A stretch of DNA of 26,816 bases, taken from contig CAYMWA010000036.1 of assembly GCA_964393795.1 (NCBI GenBank), positions 1-26,816 of the forward strand, read 5' to 3'. Numbering within the stretch: position 1 is the first letter of the stretch; every line of letters begins with the position of its first letter. The stretch is from Chryseosolibacter sp964393795 (GTDB lineage: Bacteria; Bacteroidota; Bacteroidia; Cytophagales; Cyclobacteriaceae). A program made the translations under genes and the position numbers. The notes below the pieces were generated by a model, which saw only the letters and a list, made by a program, of their open reading frames with translations, was not told where the DNA came from and did no database searches. Below are positions 8,074-15,392 of this stretch, in pieces.

Positions 8074-9726
8074 ATGAAAAAGTTAATTGTTCTCCTCCTC
8101 CTCTTTCTTCCGTTGTCTGCATGGGTACATGCGCAAACGAAGACCATTGATACGCCACCGAAACTCGTTGTGGGGATAATGGTCGATCAAATGCGTGCTG
8201 AATATTTGTACCGCTTCTATCCGAAGTTCGGTGATGATGGGTTCAAACGGCTTATCAACGACGGTTTCATGTTAAAGAATGCCCATTACAACTATGCACC
8301 TACCGTAACCGGCCCGGGACATGCTTCCGTCTACACCGGAACGACGCCTGCGATCCACGGCATTATTGGCAACGACTGGTATGATAAGGAACTTAAAAAG
8401 AATGTAAACTGCGTCAACGATCCGAGACAGACGGTAGTCGGCGTCGAAAGCGGCAACGGCGATGTATCGCCCTGGCGTATGCAGACGACGACGGTAACGG
8501 ACGAGCTGCAGCTTTTCACACAAGATCGTTCAAAGGTCATCGGTGTTTCAATCAAAGATCGCGCGGCAGCGTTGCCCGCGGGCCACATGGCCGATGGCGC
8601 GTATTGGTACGACGGCAAGACAGGCAGATTTATTACGAGTTCGTATTATACATCCAAACTGCCTGCATGGGTGGAGAAATTTAATGACCGGAAGCTGGCT
8701 GAAAAGTACTTGTCGCAAACCTGGAATACCCTCCTCCCTATTAATCAGTATGTTGAAAGCGGACCGGATGATTCACCCTATGAAAGCAAAATCGGCGGTA
8801 AGGAACGCCCCGTATTTCCCTATGACCTCAAGAAGCTGAGCAAGCCGAACGATTATGGCCTGCTGACGAATACACCTTTTGGAAATGATATCGTCGCAGA
8901 AATGGCAAAGGCGGCAATTGCCGGCGAAGACATGGGTAAAGATGACGTCCCTGATTTTCTGGCCATATCGTTTTCATCAACGGATGCGCTGGGACATGGC
9001 GTTGGACCGAACGCGGTAGAGATTCAGGACATGTATATGCGCCTGGATAAAACGGTCGCTGACCTTCTCAAGACGCTCGATTCACAAGTAGGAAAGGGTA
9101 ACTACACCGTGTTCCTGACTGCTGACCATGCGGTATCCGATGTAGCACAATATCTGAAAGATGTTAAGATTCCCGCGGGCTATTTCGATGGTGACGGTGT
9201 ATTGTCCGGCTTGAAGGAACATTTGCAGCAATACTTTCCAGGAAAGGAAGTGATTGAACGCTTCAATGGCGGCCAGATCTATTTCAATCAGGAGGCATTT
9301 GCGAGTGATCCCAAGTCGGCAGGTGTGGAACTGATGGTGGCGACTGAGTTGACGGTAAACTACCTGCTGAAGCAGGAAGGAGTCTCCAACGTCTATTCCG
9401 AAAACCTTTTGCGTCAAACGGATTATGAAGCCGGTGGCGTGCAAGGCAAGGTGGTACGCGGATGGCATCCCAAGCGTGGCGGCGACGTGGTGGTCGTGCT
9501 CGAGCCGGGTTGGTATTCTTCAGGCCGGACCACCGGGACGACACACGGGTCTCCGTGGAAGTACGATACGCATGTACCCGTCCTCTTTTACGGCAAAGGC
9601 ATCAAGAAGGGGTATTCAGTCAAATACCACCCCATTACCGATGTCGCGCCTACGATCTCCGTATTGCTAAATATCAAATTTCCTTCTGGCTGTACAGGCC
9701 AGCCTGTACCCGAGGTGTTTGAATAA
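8074..9726 (+). CDS. pafA: PafA-type alkaline phosphatase
   Basis: Exported metal-dependent phosphomonoesterase of the alkaline phosphatase superfamily that releases phosphate from organic phosphates in the periplasm or outside the cell. A signal peptide (MKKLIVLLLLFLPLSAWVHA) starts at the ATG at 8074. Counting from there, the active site matches the Chryseobacterium PafA pattern: Asp38 (VDQMR), Thr79 nucleophile in PTVTGPGHAS, Asn100 (GNDW), Lys161/Arg163 in VSIKDRA, metal ligands Asp304 and His308 (STDALGH), Asp351/His352 (TADH) and His491 (GTTHGSPW). The 550-residue length fits the family. The Lys/Arg pair marks monoesterase rather than diesterase activity. No Pho box is recognised. Confidence 0.92.
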   Translation: MKKLIVLLLLFLPLSAWVHAQTKTIDTPPKLVVGIMVDQMRAEYLYRFYPKFGDDGFKRLINDGFMLKNAHYNYAPTVTGPGHASVYTGTTPAIHGIIGNDWYDKELKKNVNCVNDPRQTVVGVESGNGDVSPWRMQTTTVTDELQLFTQDRSKVIGVSIKDRAAALPAGHMADGAYWYDGKTGRFITSSYYTSKLPAWVEKFNDRKLAEKYLSQTWNTLLPINQYVESGPDDSPYESKIGGKERPVFPYDLKKLSKPNDYGLLTNTPFGNDIVAEMAKAAIAGEDMGKDDVPDFLAISFSSTDALGHGVGPNAVEIQDMYMRLDKTVADLLKTLDSQVGKGNYTVFLTADHAVSDVAQYLKDVKIPAGYFDGDGVLSGLKEHLQQYFPGKEVIERFNGGQIYFNQEAFASDPKSAGVELMVATELTVNYLLKQEGVSNVYSENLLRQTDYEAGGVQGKVVRGWHPKRGGDVVVVLEPGWYSSGRTTGTTHGSPWKYDTHVPVLFYGKGIKKGYSVKYHPITDVAPTISVLLNIKFPSGCTGQPVPEVFE

Positions 9727-9740
9727 ATTTTCACTTACAG

Positions 9741-9784
9741 GTTTTAAGTCTTAAGTTGGATCCGCTTAAGACTTAAAACTTTTT
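9741..9784 (+). terminator. Perfect 15-bp hairpin plus T-run, terminator-like
   Basis: GTTTTAAGTCTTAAG (9741-9755) and CTTAAGACTTAAAAC (9765-9779) are perfect reverse complements with a nine-base loop, followed by TTTTT. This is a textbook intrinsic terminator for the phosphatase gene 14 bases upstream. The arms have seven-base phasing (AGTCTTA after GGTTTTA). The T-run ends directly at the ATG of the permease gene, so the element may also affect that gene. Confidence 0.8.
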
Positions 9785-11197
9785 ATGCACGAAAAGCACT
9801 TTAAGCCCGTACTGAGTCTTTGGGACGCTACGATGATCGTTGCGGGCTCAATGATCGGTTCGGGCATTTTTATTGTCAGCGCTGATATCGTTCGCAACGT
9901 CGGCAGTGCAGGTTGGTTGATGGGCGTCTGGGCGATAACCGGCCTGATGACCATCGTCGCCGCGGTCAGTTATGGTGAGCTGAGTGGGATGTTTCCGAAG
10001 GCCGGGGGACAGTATGTCTATCTCAAAGAAGCCTACAATCCGCTCGTCAGCTTTCTGTATGGATGGAGTTTCTTCGCTGTCATACAGACCGCCACCATCG
10101 CAGCAGTGGGCGTGGCCTTCGCGCGTTTTTCTGCTTATATCTTCCCATGGATGAGTGAAGGGAACATCCTCGCTGACTTTGGACTTTTTGACGTTTCCGC
10201 CGCACAACTCTCCGCCATTGCCACCATCGTCCTGCTGACCTGGGTGAATACAAAAGGTATCCGGGAAGGGAAAGTCATTCAATCTACTTTCACCATGTCG
10301 AAGTTGTTCGCGCTGTTCGGCCTGATGCTTTGTGGATTTCTGTTTGTCGATACAGGATTTTGGACCGAGAACTGGCAAACAGGATTTAATGCCATGCAAC
10401 ACCAGGGGAGCGAAGCCGGTGCGGACTGGACTGAAATCGGGGGAGTGGCATTGCTCGGGGCGATCGCGGCGTCAATGACGGGATCGATTTTCAGCAGTGA
10501 TGCGTGGAACAACGTCACTTTTATTGCCGGCGAAATAAAAAATCCGCAACGGAACATCGGCCTCGCCCTTTTTCTCGGCACGTTGATGGTGAGCGTTCTG
10601 TACATGCTGACCAACATGATGTACCTGCATGTGCTTCCGCTGGATGGCATTGCCTTTCCTAATGCGGATAGACTGGCCGTTGCTGCGGCCAACCAGATTT
10701 TTGGCGGCCCTGGCATGTATGTGATTGCCGGCTTGATCATGATCTCAACCTTTGGTTGCAACAACGGACTCGTGCTGGCAGGCGCACGGGTCTATTACAC
10801 CATGGCCAAAGACGGTTTGTTTTTCCGGCAGGCAGGCGAACTGAACAAGAATGCCGTGCCCGGTTGGGCGTTGTGGGCGCAGTGCCTTGTGGCTTCGTTG
10901 TTGTGCCTCAGCGGTGAATACGGCAACCTGCTCGATATGATCTCTTTTGTCGTCGTGATCTTTTACACGCTGACCATCGCCGGCATTTTTGTGTTGCGCA
11001 GGAAGCGCCCCGATGCGCCGAGGCCCTACAAGGCATTTGGATATCCGTTCTTGCCTTTCCTGTACATCCTGATGGGTAGCACGTTTTGCATCCTGTTGAT
11101 CATATACAAACCCACGTTCACATGGCCCGGCTTGATCATCACGTTGATGGGGATACCGATTTATTTCATGGCCGTACAGAGAAGCAGCAGGAGATGA
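9785..11197 (+). CDS. APC-family amino acid permease
   Basis: Inner-membrane secondary transporter of 470 residues with about 12 hydrophobic segments. The N-terminal LSLWDATMIVAGSMIGSGIF is the APC/LAT signature that forms the unwound first helix and binds the substrate backbone. The segment FPKAGGQYVYLKEAYNP after helix 2 is also typical of the family. The C-terminal cytoplasmic loop RRKRPDAPRPYKAFGYPFLP is characteristic of LAT-like members. The substrate cannot be read from sequence. The ATG at 9785 fits the family's N-terminus but has no recognisable ribosome-binding site, since a hairpin and T-run abut it. Confidence 0.9.
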   Translation: MHEKHFKPVLSLWDATMIVAGSMIGSGIFIVSADIVRNVGSAGWLMGVWAITGLMTIVAAVSYGELSGMFPKAGGQYVYLKEAYNPLVSFLYGWSFFAVIQTATIAAVGVAFARFSAYIFPWMSEGNILADFGLFDVSAAQLSAIATIVLLTWVNTKGIREGKVIQSTFTMSKLFALFGLMLCGFLFVDTGFWTENWQTGFNAMQHQGSEAGADWTEIGGVALLGAIAASMTGSIFSSDAWNNVTFIAGEIKNPQRNIGLALFLGTLMVSVLYMLTNMMYLHVLPLDGIAFPNADRLAVAAANQIFGGPGMYVIAGLIMISTFGCNNGLVLAGARVYYTMAKDGLFFRQAGELNKNAVPGWALWAQCLVASLLCLSGEYGNLLDMISFVVVIFYTLTIAGIFVLRRKRPDAPRPYKAFGYPFLPFLYILMGSTFCILLIIYKPTFTWPGLIITLMGIPIYFMAVQRSSRR

Positions 11198-11203
11198 CCA
11201 CCT

Positions 11204-11211
11204 ACCTACGC
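11204..11211 (-). repeat. Inverted GCGTAGGT octamer
   Basis: ACCTACGC on the plus strand lies seven bases after the permease stop and is followed by GCTTCGGCAGGCAGGC-type sequence and then the CACGACT array. See the copies at 3732, 16672 and 20815. Confidence 0.45.
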
Positions 11212-11230
11212 TAAAGCTTCGGCAGGCAGG

Positions 11231-11263
11231 CTCACGACTCACGATTCACGACTCACGACTCAC
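11231..11263. repeat. Heptad repeat, CTCACGA family
   Basis: Units CTCACGA, TTCACGA, CTCACGA and CTCAC fill the convergent gap between the permease and the reductase, and the array overlaps the reductase stop codon (11260-11262). On the minus (reductase) strand it reads GTCGTGAGT. Confidence 0.8.
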
Positions 11264-12156
11264 CCCTCCAATTGTCCAGCAAGCACTGCCAGTCCTTCTT
11301 CAAAGGAATGCGGTTCATACCCTAGTTCATTCCGTGCCTTGTCGATGACAAAACCCGTCGTCGGCGGGCGTTTGGCGGGCTGTTTGAAAACGGTAGAATC
11401 GGTGGCCTGTATCAACGACTTGTCGAGGTTGAAATATGCAGCGGTTTTGATGGCAATGTCATAGGGTGACAGGAAATCCTTTCCGGAAATATTGAACACA
11501 CCGCGTGCGCGCTTTCGGGCGGCCAGGTAACATCCCATGGCAAGGTCCTCTGCGAGCGTCGGTGTGCGCCACTGATCGTTGACGACCCGAATGGCCCGCC
11601 CTTCCTCCAGGCTTTTCTTGACCCATAGAACGATGTTGGATCGGCTCATGTCATTAGTGATTCCGAAGACCAATACCGTTCGCAAGATCGTCCAGGAAAT
11701 GGTACTCGCCTCGATCACCTTTTCCGCGGCGAGCTTGCTTTCGCCGTAATAGTTCACCGGGTTCGGCGGTTCGTTCTCATCGAGCGGACCGTGAGAACCG
11801 TCGAAGATAAAGTCGGTGGACACGTGTACCAGGTGGATATGCAACGCCTGGTAACACCCCACGAGGTGTTCCACTGCTGTGACGTTCGCTTTCCAACAGG
11901 CTTCCCGTTGTGTTTCACAGTCGTCGACCTGCGTCATGGCCGCTGTGTGGATAATGACATCGGGCTTGGTCAACCACAGTACACTCTCAACCTCGTCGCG
12001 GTCAGTGACGTCCATTGAGTGATATTCGCCACGGGTAATGCGCAGCGCTGACTTTCCCCTTGCTGTGGCGATGAGATAAATGTTTTCATCCTCCTGTAGC
12101 AGTCGCGTAAGCTTTTGACCGAGCAGGCCATTAGAACCGGTCACCAAAATTCTCAT
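11260..12156 (-). CDS. RmlD-like NAD(P)-dependent sugar-nucleotide reductase (extended SDR)
   Basis: A 298-residue extended short-chain dehydrogenase most like dTDP-4-dehydrorhamnose reductase (RmlD/RfbD). The Rossmann glycine motif is GSNGLLG (7-13), followed by Asp49 of HSMDVTD, the HTAAMTQVDDCE segment near 70-81, STDFIFDG with catalytic Thr114, and the catalytic YxxxK at Tyr137/Lys141 (YYGESK). The substrate loop holds RTVLVFG and the C-terminal half has the usual KRPPTTGFVID region. No other rhamnose genes (rmlA, B or C) are present, so the substrate may be a different nucleotide sugar. It follows the cyclophilin gene by five bases and is probably co-transcribed with it. Its stop codon lies within a heptad array. 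Confidence 0.85.
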   Translation of the reverse strand: MRILVTGSNGLLGQKLTRLLQEDENIYLIATARGKSALRITRGEYHSMDVTDRDEVESVLWLTKPDVIIHTAAMTQVDDCETQREACWKANVTAVEHLVGCYQALHIHLVHVSTDFIFDGSHGPLDENEPPNPVNYYGESKLAAEKVIEASTISWTILRTVLVFGITNDMSRSNIVLWVKKSLEEGRAIRVVNDQWRTPTLAEDLAMGCYLAARKRARGVFNISGKDFLSPYDIAIKTAAYFNLDKSLIQATDSTVFKQPAKRPPTTGFVIDKARNELGYEPHSFEEGLAVLAGQLEG

Positions 12157-12161
12157 CGCAC

Positions 12162-13028
12162 TTAGTTATCCGGGTAGGTATACCCGTACAGTTTCTCTAT
12201 TTTTTTTCGGGGCATTTCCTCGACCGTTATGGTCATACGCACATCTTCGACAGGGCGATCGAACTGGTCTTTCGGCAGTGCCGCGATCTTGTCGATCACT
12301 TCCAGTCCCCCGATTACTTTTCCGAACACCGTATAGGCGCCATCGAGCTGCGGTGTGCCCCCTACGGTTGTATAGGTCTTTAACACTTCCGGCGAAACCT
12401 CCTTTTCTACCGAAATGCCCAACTGTTTTTCAACAATTGGTTTAAGGCTTGCAATATAGGCCTCGTATCCCTTCTCATCTCTATGTCGGAAAAAATAATT
12501 GATCGAGTCGTAGTAGGGCTTGTTTTCGGGCTTTTGAAAAAATTGCTGAAGCGCGTTCCCATATTTTTGCTGGTCGATTTTGAGTTGTGCTTCCGTGAGT
12601 TTCCTGCCTTGCACGATATAGAACTGGCTTCCGCTCGATGCCTTTGACGGATTCATGGCGTCGCCGAGACGTGCAGCCGACAAGGCGCCGCGCTCATGAA
12701 AAAATTTCGGATTGATTTCAGCTTCGATCGTATAGCCCGGCCCGCCGTTGCCGAGGCGCGTATTCTTTTCAGCGTGCTTCGAATCGGGATCACCACCCTG
12801 AATCATGAATCCTTCAATGACACGATGAAAGAGCAGGCTGTCGTAATAGTGCTCGCGGATCAGCTTGAGAAAGTTTTCCTTGTGCCTGGGCGTCTCGTCG
12901 TACAAGATCGCGATCATGTCACCGTACTTTGTTTTGATCGTCACGAGCTGGTCTTTCTTCTGTGCACATCCCGTCATTAGAAAGGTGAGCACAATCAGAA
13001 ACATCAATAGTAATTTTGTTTTCTTCAT
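12162..13028 (-). CDS. Cyclophilin-type peptidyl-prolyl isomerase, lipoprotein
   Basis: Catalyses cis-trans isomerisation of proline bonds, here for exported proteins. The leader ends in the lipobox LMTGC, giving a lipidated Cys21, so the enzyme is membrane-anchored. The cyclophilin core contains FHRVIEGFMIQGGDP (Arg69, Phe74, Gln77) and GSQFYIVQG (133-141). The next conserved motif, LDGAYTVFGKV, does not come until residue 228, because about 80 charged helical residues (roughly 145-225) are inserted in the domain. E. coli PpiA and PpiB lack such an insert. The residues after Cys21 (AQKKDQ) do not form a clear surface-export signal, so a periplasmic location is likely. Confidence 0.9.
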   Translation of the reverse strand: MKKTKLLLMFLIVLTFLMTGCAQKKDQLVTIKTKYGDMIAILYDETPRHKENFLKLIREHYYDSLLFHRVIEGFMIQGGDPDSKHAEKNTRLGNGGPGYTIEAEINPKFFHERGALSAARLGDAMNPSKASSGSQFYIVQGRKLTEAQLKIDQQKYGNALQQFFQKPENKPYYDSINYFFRHRDEKGYEAYIASLKPIVEKQLGISVEKEVSPEVLKTYTTVGGTPQLDGAYTVFGKVIGGLEVIDKIAALPKDQFDRPVEDVRMTITVEEMPRKKIEKLYGYTYPDN

Positions 13029-13126
13029 ATAATTGTAGCCTGTTATTCTTACGTCATAACTTCCCGAAAGCTGCCGTTAACCTCAAGGACCGGGCGACTT
13101 CTCGACCGGATCAGCGTCAGCGCGAA

Positions 13127-13159
13127 AACTTCCGGGAAGTTTGGAACTTCCCGGAAGTT
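13127..13159. repeat. Nested palindromes, AACTTCC family
   Basis: AACTTCCGGGAAGTT (13127-13141) and AACTTCCCGGAAGTT (13145-13159) are perfect reverse complements of each other with a TGG loop. Each is also itself a 7+1+7 palindrome. A partial third copy lies at 13058-13066. It lies between hemC and the cyclophilin gene and could act as a terminator or operator. Confidence 0.75.
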
Positions 13160-13182
13160 ACGCTACCCTTCAGCCCCCACGC

Positions 13183-13240
13183 ACAACCTGCAACCAACAA
13201 ACTCTAACAACCAAAACCGGCAACCGGCAACTGGCAACCA
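13183..13240 (-). repeat. Heptad repeat, GTTGCCR/GTTGCAG families (minus sense)
   Basis: The plus strand reads CAACCTGCAACC, AACAAACT, AACAACC, then CCGGCAA, CCGGCAA and CTGGCAA units. On the hemC coding strand this is GTTGCCA, GTTGCCG, GTTGCCG and then GTTGCAG, the same sense relative to the gene as the arrays after other genes. Confidence 0.8.
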
Positions 13241-13244
13241 GAAT

Positions 13245-13272
13245 CCGGCCCTTCGGCAAGCTCAGGGACCGG
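13245..13272. repeat. 28-bp near-palindromic element, copy 1
   Basis: The element begins CCGGCCCTTCGGCAAGCTC and ends AGGGACCGG, with ends that can pair (CCGGCCCT against AGGGACCGG). It matches the reverse complement of 23900-23927 at 27 of 28 positions. It covers the last codons and stop codon of hemC (TGA, 13264-13262 on the minus strand). Confidence 0.8.
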
Positions 13273-14194
13273 GCGTGCCCTTAATCTCCCGCAAAATCCT
13301 ATCGCCCCCACGCGCGAGCACTTCGTTCGCGAGGCGCTTGCCCAGTTCCTTTCCATTTTCGACTGACGCAGATTCCTTGACTTTGATCAGCTCCTGTCCG
13401 TCAAGAGAAATAATCCCTGCCTTCAGGGTGACCGTTGCGCCTTCCAATGTGGCGTAGCCGAACGAGGGGATACTACATCCGCCTTCGAGCGTTTTAAGAA
13501 ATGCACGTTCGGTGCGGATGCAATCTTCGGTAGGCGCGTGGTTAACCCAGCGTTGTACCACTTCTTTTTTTTCAAAAGCGAGTTTTTTGTGGCATTCCAC
13601 CGCGATACTTCCCTGCCCTACAGGCGGAACGAAATAGCTTGTTTCGATGCGTTGTGTGATCAGGTGATCGTATTCCATGCGGTGTACGCCTGCGAAGGCG
13701 AGCAGTAGTGCGTCGCACAATCCTGCTTCGAGCTTGGCGAGCCGGGTTTGCAGGTTGCCGCGCACTGACACCGTATTGATATGCGGGAAATAGTGCTTCA
13801 CGAAAGCTATCCGGCGGGCAGAGGAAGTCCCTACCGTCATCTTCTCGTTGTTCAGTAATCGCGTTTTGTCAGGGCTGATCACCACGTCGTTCACCACTTC
13901 GCGCTCGGTGAAGGCGATGAGTTCCAGCTCGTCCGGGATTGTGGATGCGACATCTTTTGCGCTGTGCACGGCGATGTCGATGCTTCCCTCAAGGAGGCCC
14001 TGTTCAATTTCTTCAGTGAACACCCCCTTGCCACCGACCTTGGCGATGGTTACTTCCAACACCCTGTCGCCCTTTGTCTCGATCGGAACAATCTCGGTGT
14101 TGAAACCCGATTGTCTGATTAAGGTGGCGACATGGTTGGCCTGCCACATGGCAAGCTTGCTGGCGCGGGTGCCTATACGGAATGTCTTATTCAT
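13262..14194 (-). CDS. hemC: Porphobilinogen deaminase (hydroxymethylbilane synthase)
   Basis: Condenses four porphobilinogen molecules into hydroxymethylbilane in haem and corrin biosynthesis, in the cytoplasm. The 310-residue protein begins MNKTFRIGTRASKLAMWQ, the standard N-terminus, so the ATG at 14194 is preferred over an in-frame extension to 14290 that would overlap the upstream gene. Catalytic Asp81 lies in HSAKDVAS (many homologues have HSLKD). Substrate-binding arginines lie in SSARR (127-128) and VRGNLQTRL (145, 151). The dipyrromethane cofactor attaches to Cys240 in EGGCSIP. The last residues, GTPGP, and the stop codon are encoded by an interspersed 28-bp element, so the tail may be a recent replacement. 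Confidence 0.95.
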   Translation of the reverse strand: MNKTFRIGTRASKLAMWQANHVATLIRQSGFNTEIVPIETKGDRVLEVTIAKVGGKGVFTEEIEQGLLEGSIDIAVHSAKDVASTIPDELELIAFTEREVVNDVVISPDKTRLLNNEKMTVGTSSARRIAFVKHYFPHINTVSVRGNLQTRLAKLEAGLCDALLLAFAGVHRMEYDHLITQRIETSYFVPPVGQGSIAVECHKKLAFEKKEVVQRWVNHAPTEDCIRTERAFLKTLEGGCSIPSFGYATLEGATVTLKAGIISLDGQELIKVKESASVENGKELGKRLANEVLARGGDRILREIKGTPGP

Positions 14195-14267
14195 ATTCGT
14201 GAGGCGTGATTTCTGTTGGCTGTTTTCACGGCCATCTTCACGCATTGTGCTTATACATGTTTTGCCC

Positions 14268-15392
14268 TCAGGCCTTAAACGTTCTTGCAATGTTCAGCGA
14301 CAGGTCGAGGAAAATCATCTTCGCGCTGCCGTTTCGCTCCAACCCGTAGCTGGCCTCATTTAGCAGCGCGAACGACTGCTCGATCCCTTCGAAGTTCAGT
14401 GTGCTGCTGAAGCGCTCTACAAACGTCCGCTCTTCGCCGCGGGTGCGGTTGATGCTGTGTGCGCCCTCTTTGTAGAGAAGCGTTTCACGCATCATATTGA
14501 GCGTATACGTAATCATGTTGCGCTGGCTAAGGCGGTCGAGCTGATGGTATTGTTCGGCCATTCCTACAAGTATATCATATTTCCCGGCATAACAGGCACG
14601 CATCCACTCAGTAAAGAATTCCGTGCTATCATCCTGTTCGCGCCCAACCAGCTTTAGTGCGAGATTGAGGTTCCCGTCTGCCAGTTGGACGATCTTCTTT
14701 GCTTCAGTTTCGCCTACCCCTTCCGTTGCAACAAGGTGCTTTTCCATTGCGGCATCGCTGATCAGTGGTACGGTGATGATCTGCGTGCGTGAGATGATTG
14801 TGGGCATTAATTGATCGGCTGCATTGGTCACCAAGATAAAGTAGGTATTGGGCGCCGGCTCTTCGAGGATCTTGAGGATGCCGTTAGCCGCGAACGGATG
14901 CATGGATTCCGGCTGCCAGATAATCATGACTTTGTTCTTGCTTTCAAACGGCTTCAATGATAGTGTTCTGATGATATCCCGGCTGGCGTCTTTGGAGATG
15001 ATGGCGAGTTTGTCTTCGCCACCGTAAAAATTGCACCAGTCGTCGAGGTTGCCGAAAGGTTGTTCCAGCAGGAAGGCGCGCCATGACTTTGTGATCTCCG
15101 CCTTTAGTCGTTCTTCATCCTTTTCGTTCTTGACATTGCTGATGGGAAAAACAAAGTGCGTGTCAGGGTGAATGTATTTGGCATTTTTCACACAGGCGGC
15201 ACAGACGCCACAGGAATCGTCATCGCCTTTGTTCTCACAATGGAGGTACGTGGCATAAGCAAGTGCAAGTGGGAGGTTGAGGGCCCCTTCGGCACCCACA
15301 AAGAGCTGCGCGTGAGCGCTATGGCCCGTGCGCACCGCTTCGGTCAGCATCTTCCGTACGTCACCGATGCCGGGAATGGACTCGAATTTCAT
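14268..15392 (-). CDS. holB: DNA polymerase III subunit delta' (clamp loader)
   Basis: Clamp-loader subunit that helps open and load the sliding clamp during replication. The 374-residue AAA+ protein has no functional P-loop (FVGAEGALNLPLALAYA replaces GxxGxGKT), as expected for delta' rather than tau/gamma. Four cysteines for zinc, Cys52, 61, 64 and 67 (DDDSCGVCAACVKN), are present. The helix NGILKILEEPAPNTYFILVT and the SRT motif (201-203) also fit the family. The ATG overlaps the stop of the upstream gene by four bases (ATGA), which suggests translational coupling. The N-terminal segment IPGIGDVRKML is typical of Bacteroidota HolB. Confidence 0.92.
   Translation of the reverse strand: MKFESIPGIGDVRKMLTEAVRTGHSAHAQLFVGAEGALNLPLALAYATYLHCENKGDDDSCGVCAACVKNAKYIHPDTHFVFPISNVKNEKDEERLKAEITKSWRAFLLEQPFGNLDDWCNFYGGEDKLAIISKDASRDIIRTLSLKPFESKNKVMIIWQPESMHPFAANGILKILEEPAPNTYFILVTNAADQLMPTIISRTQIITVPLISDAAMEKHLVATEGVGETEAKKIVQLADGNLNLALKLVGREQDDSTEFFTEWMRACYAGKYDILVGMAEQYHQLDRLSQRNMITYTLNMMRETLLYKEGAHSINRTRGEERTFVERFSSTLNFEGIEQSFALLNEASYGLERNGSAKMIFLDLSLNIARTFKA

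Noticed and set aside
14195..14290. N-terminal extension of HemC
   Set aside because: It would overlap the delta' gene and adds residues before the conserved RIGTRASKLA start.
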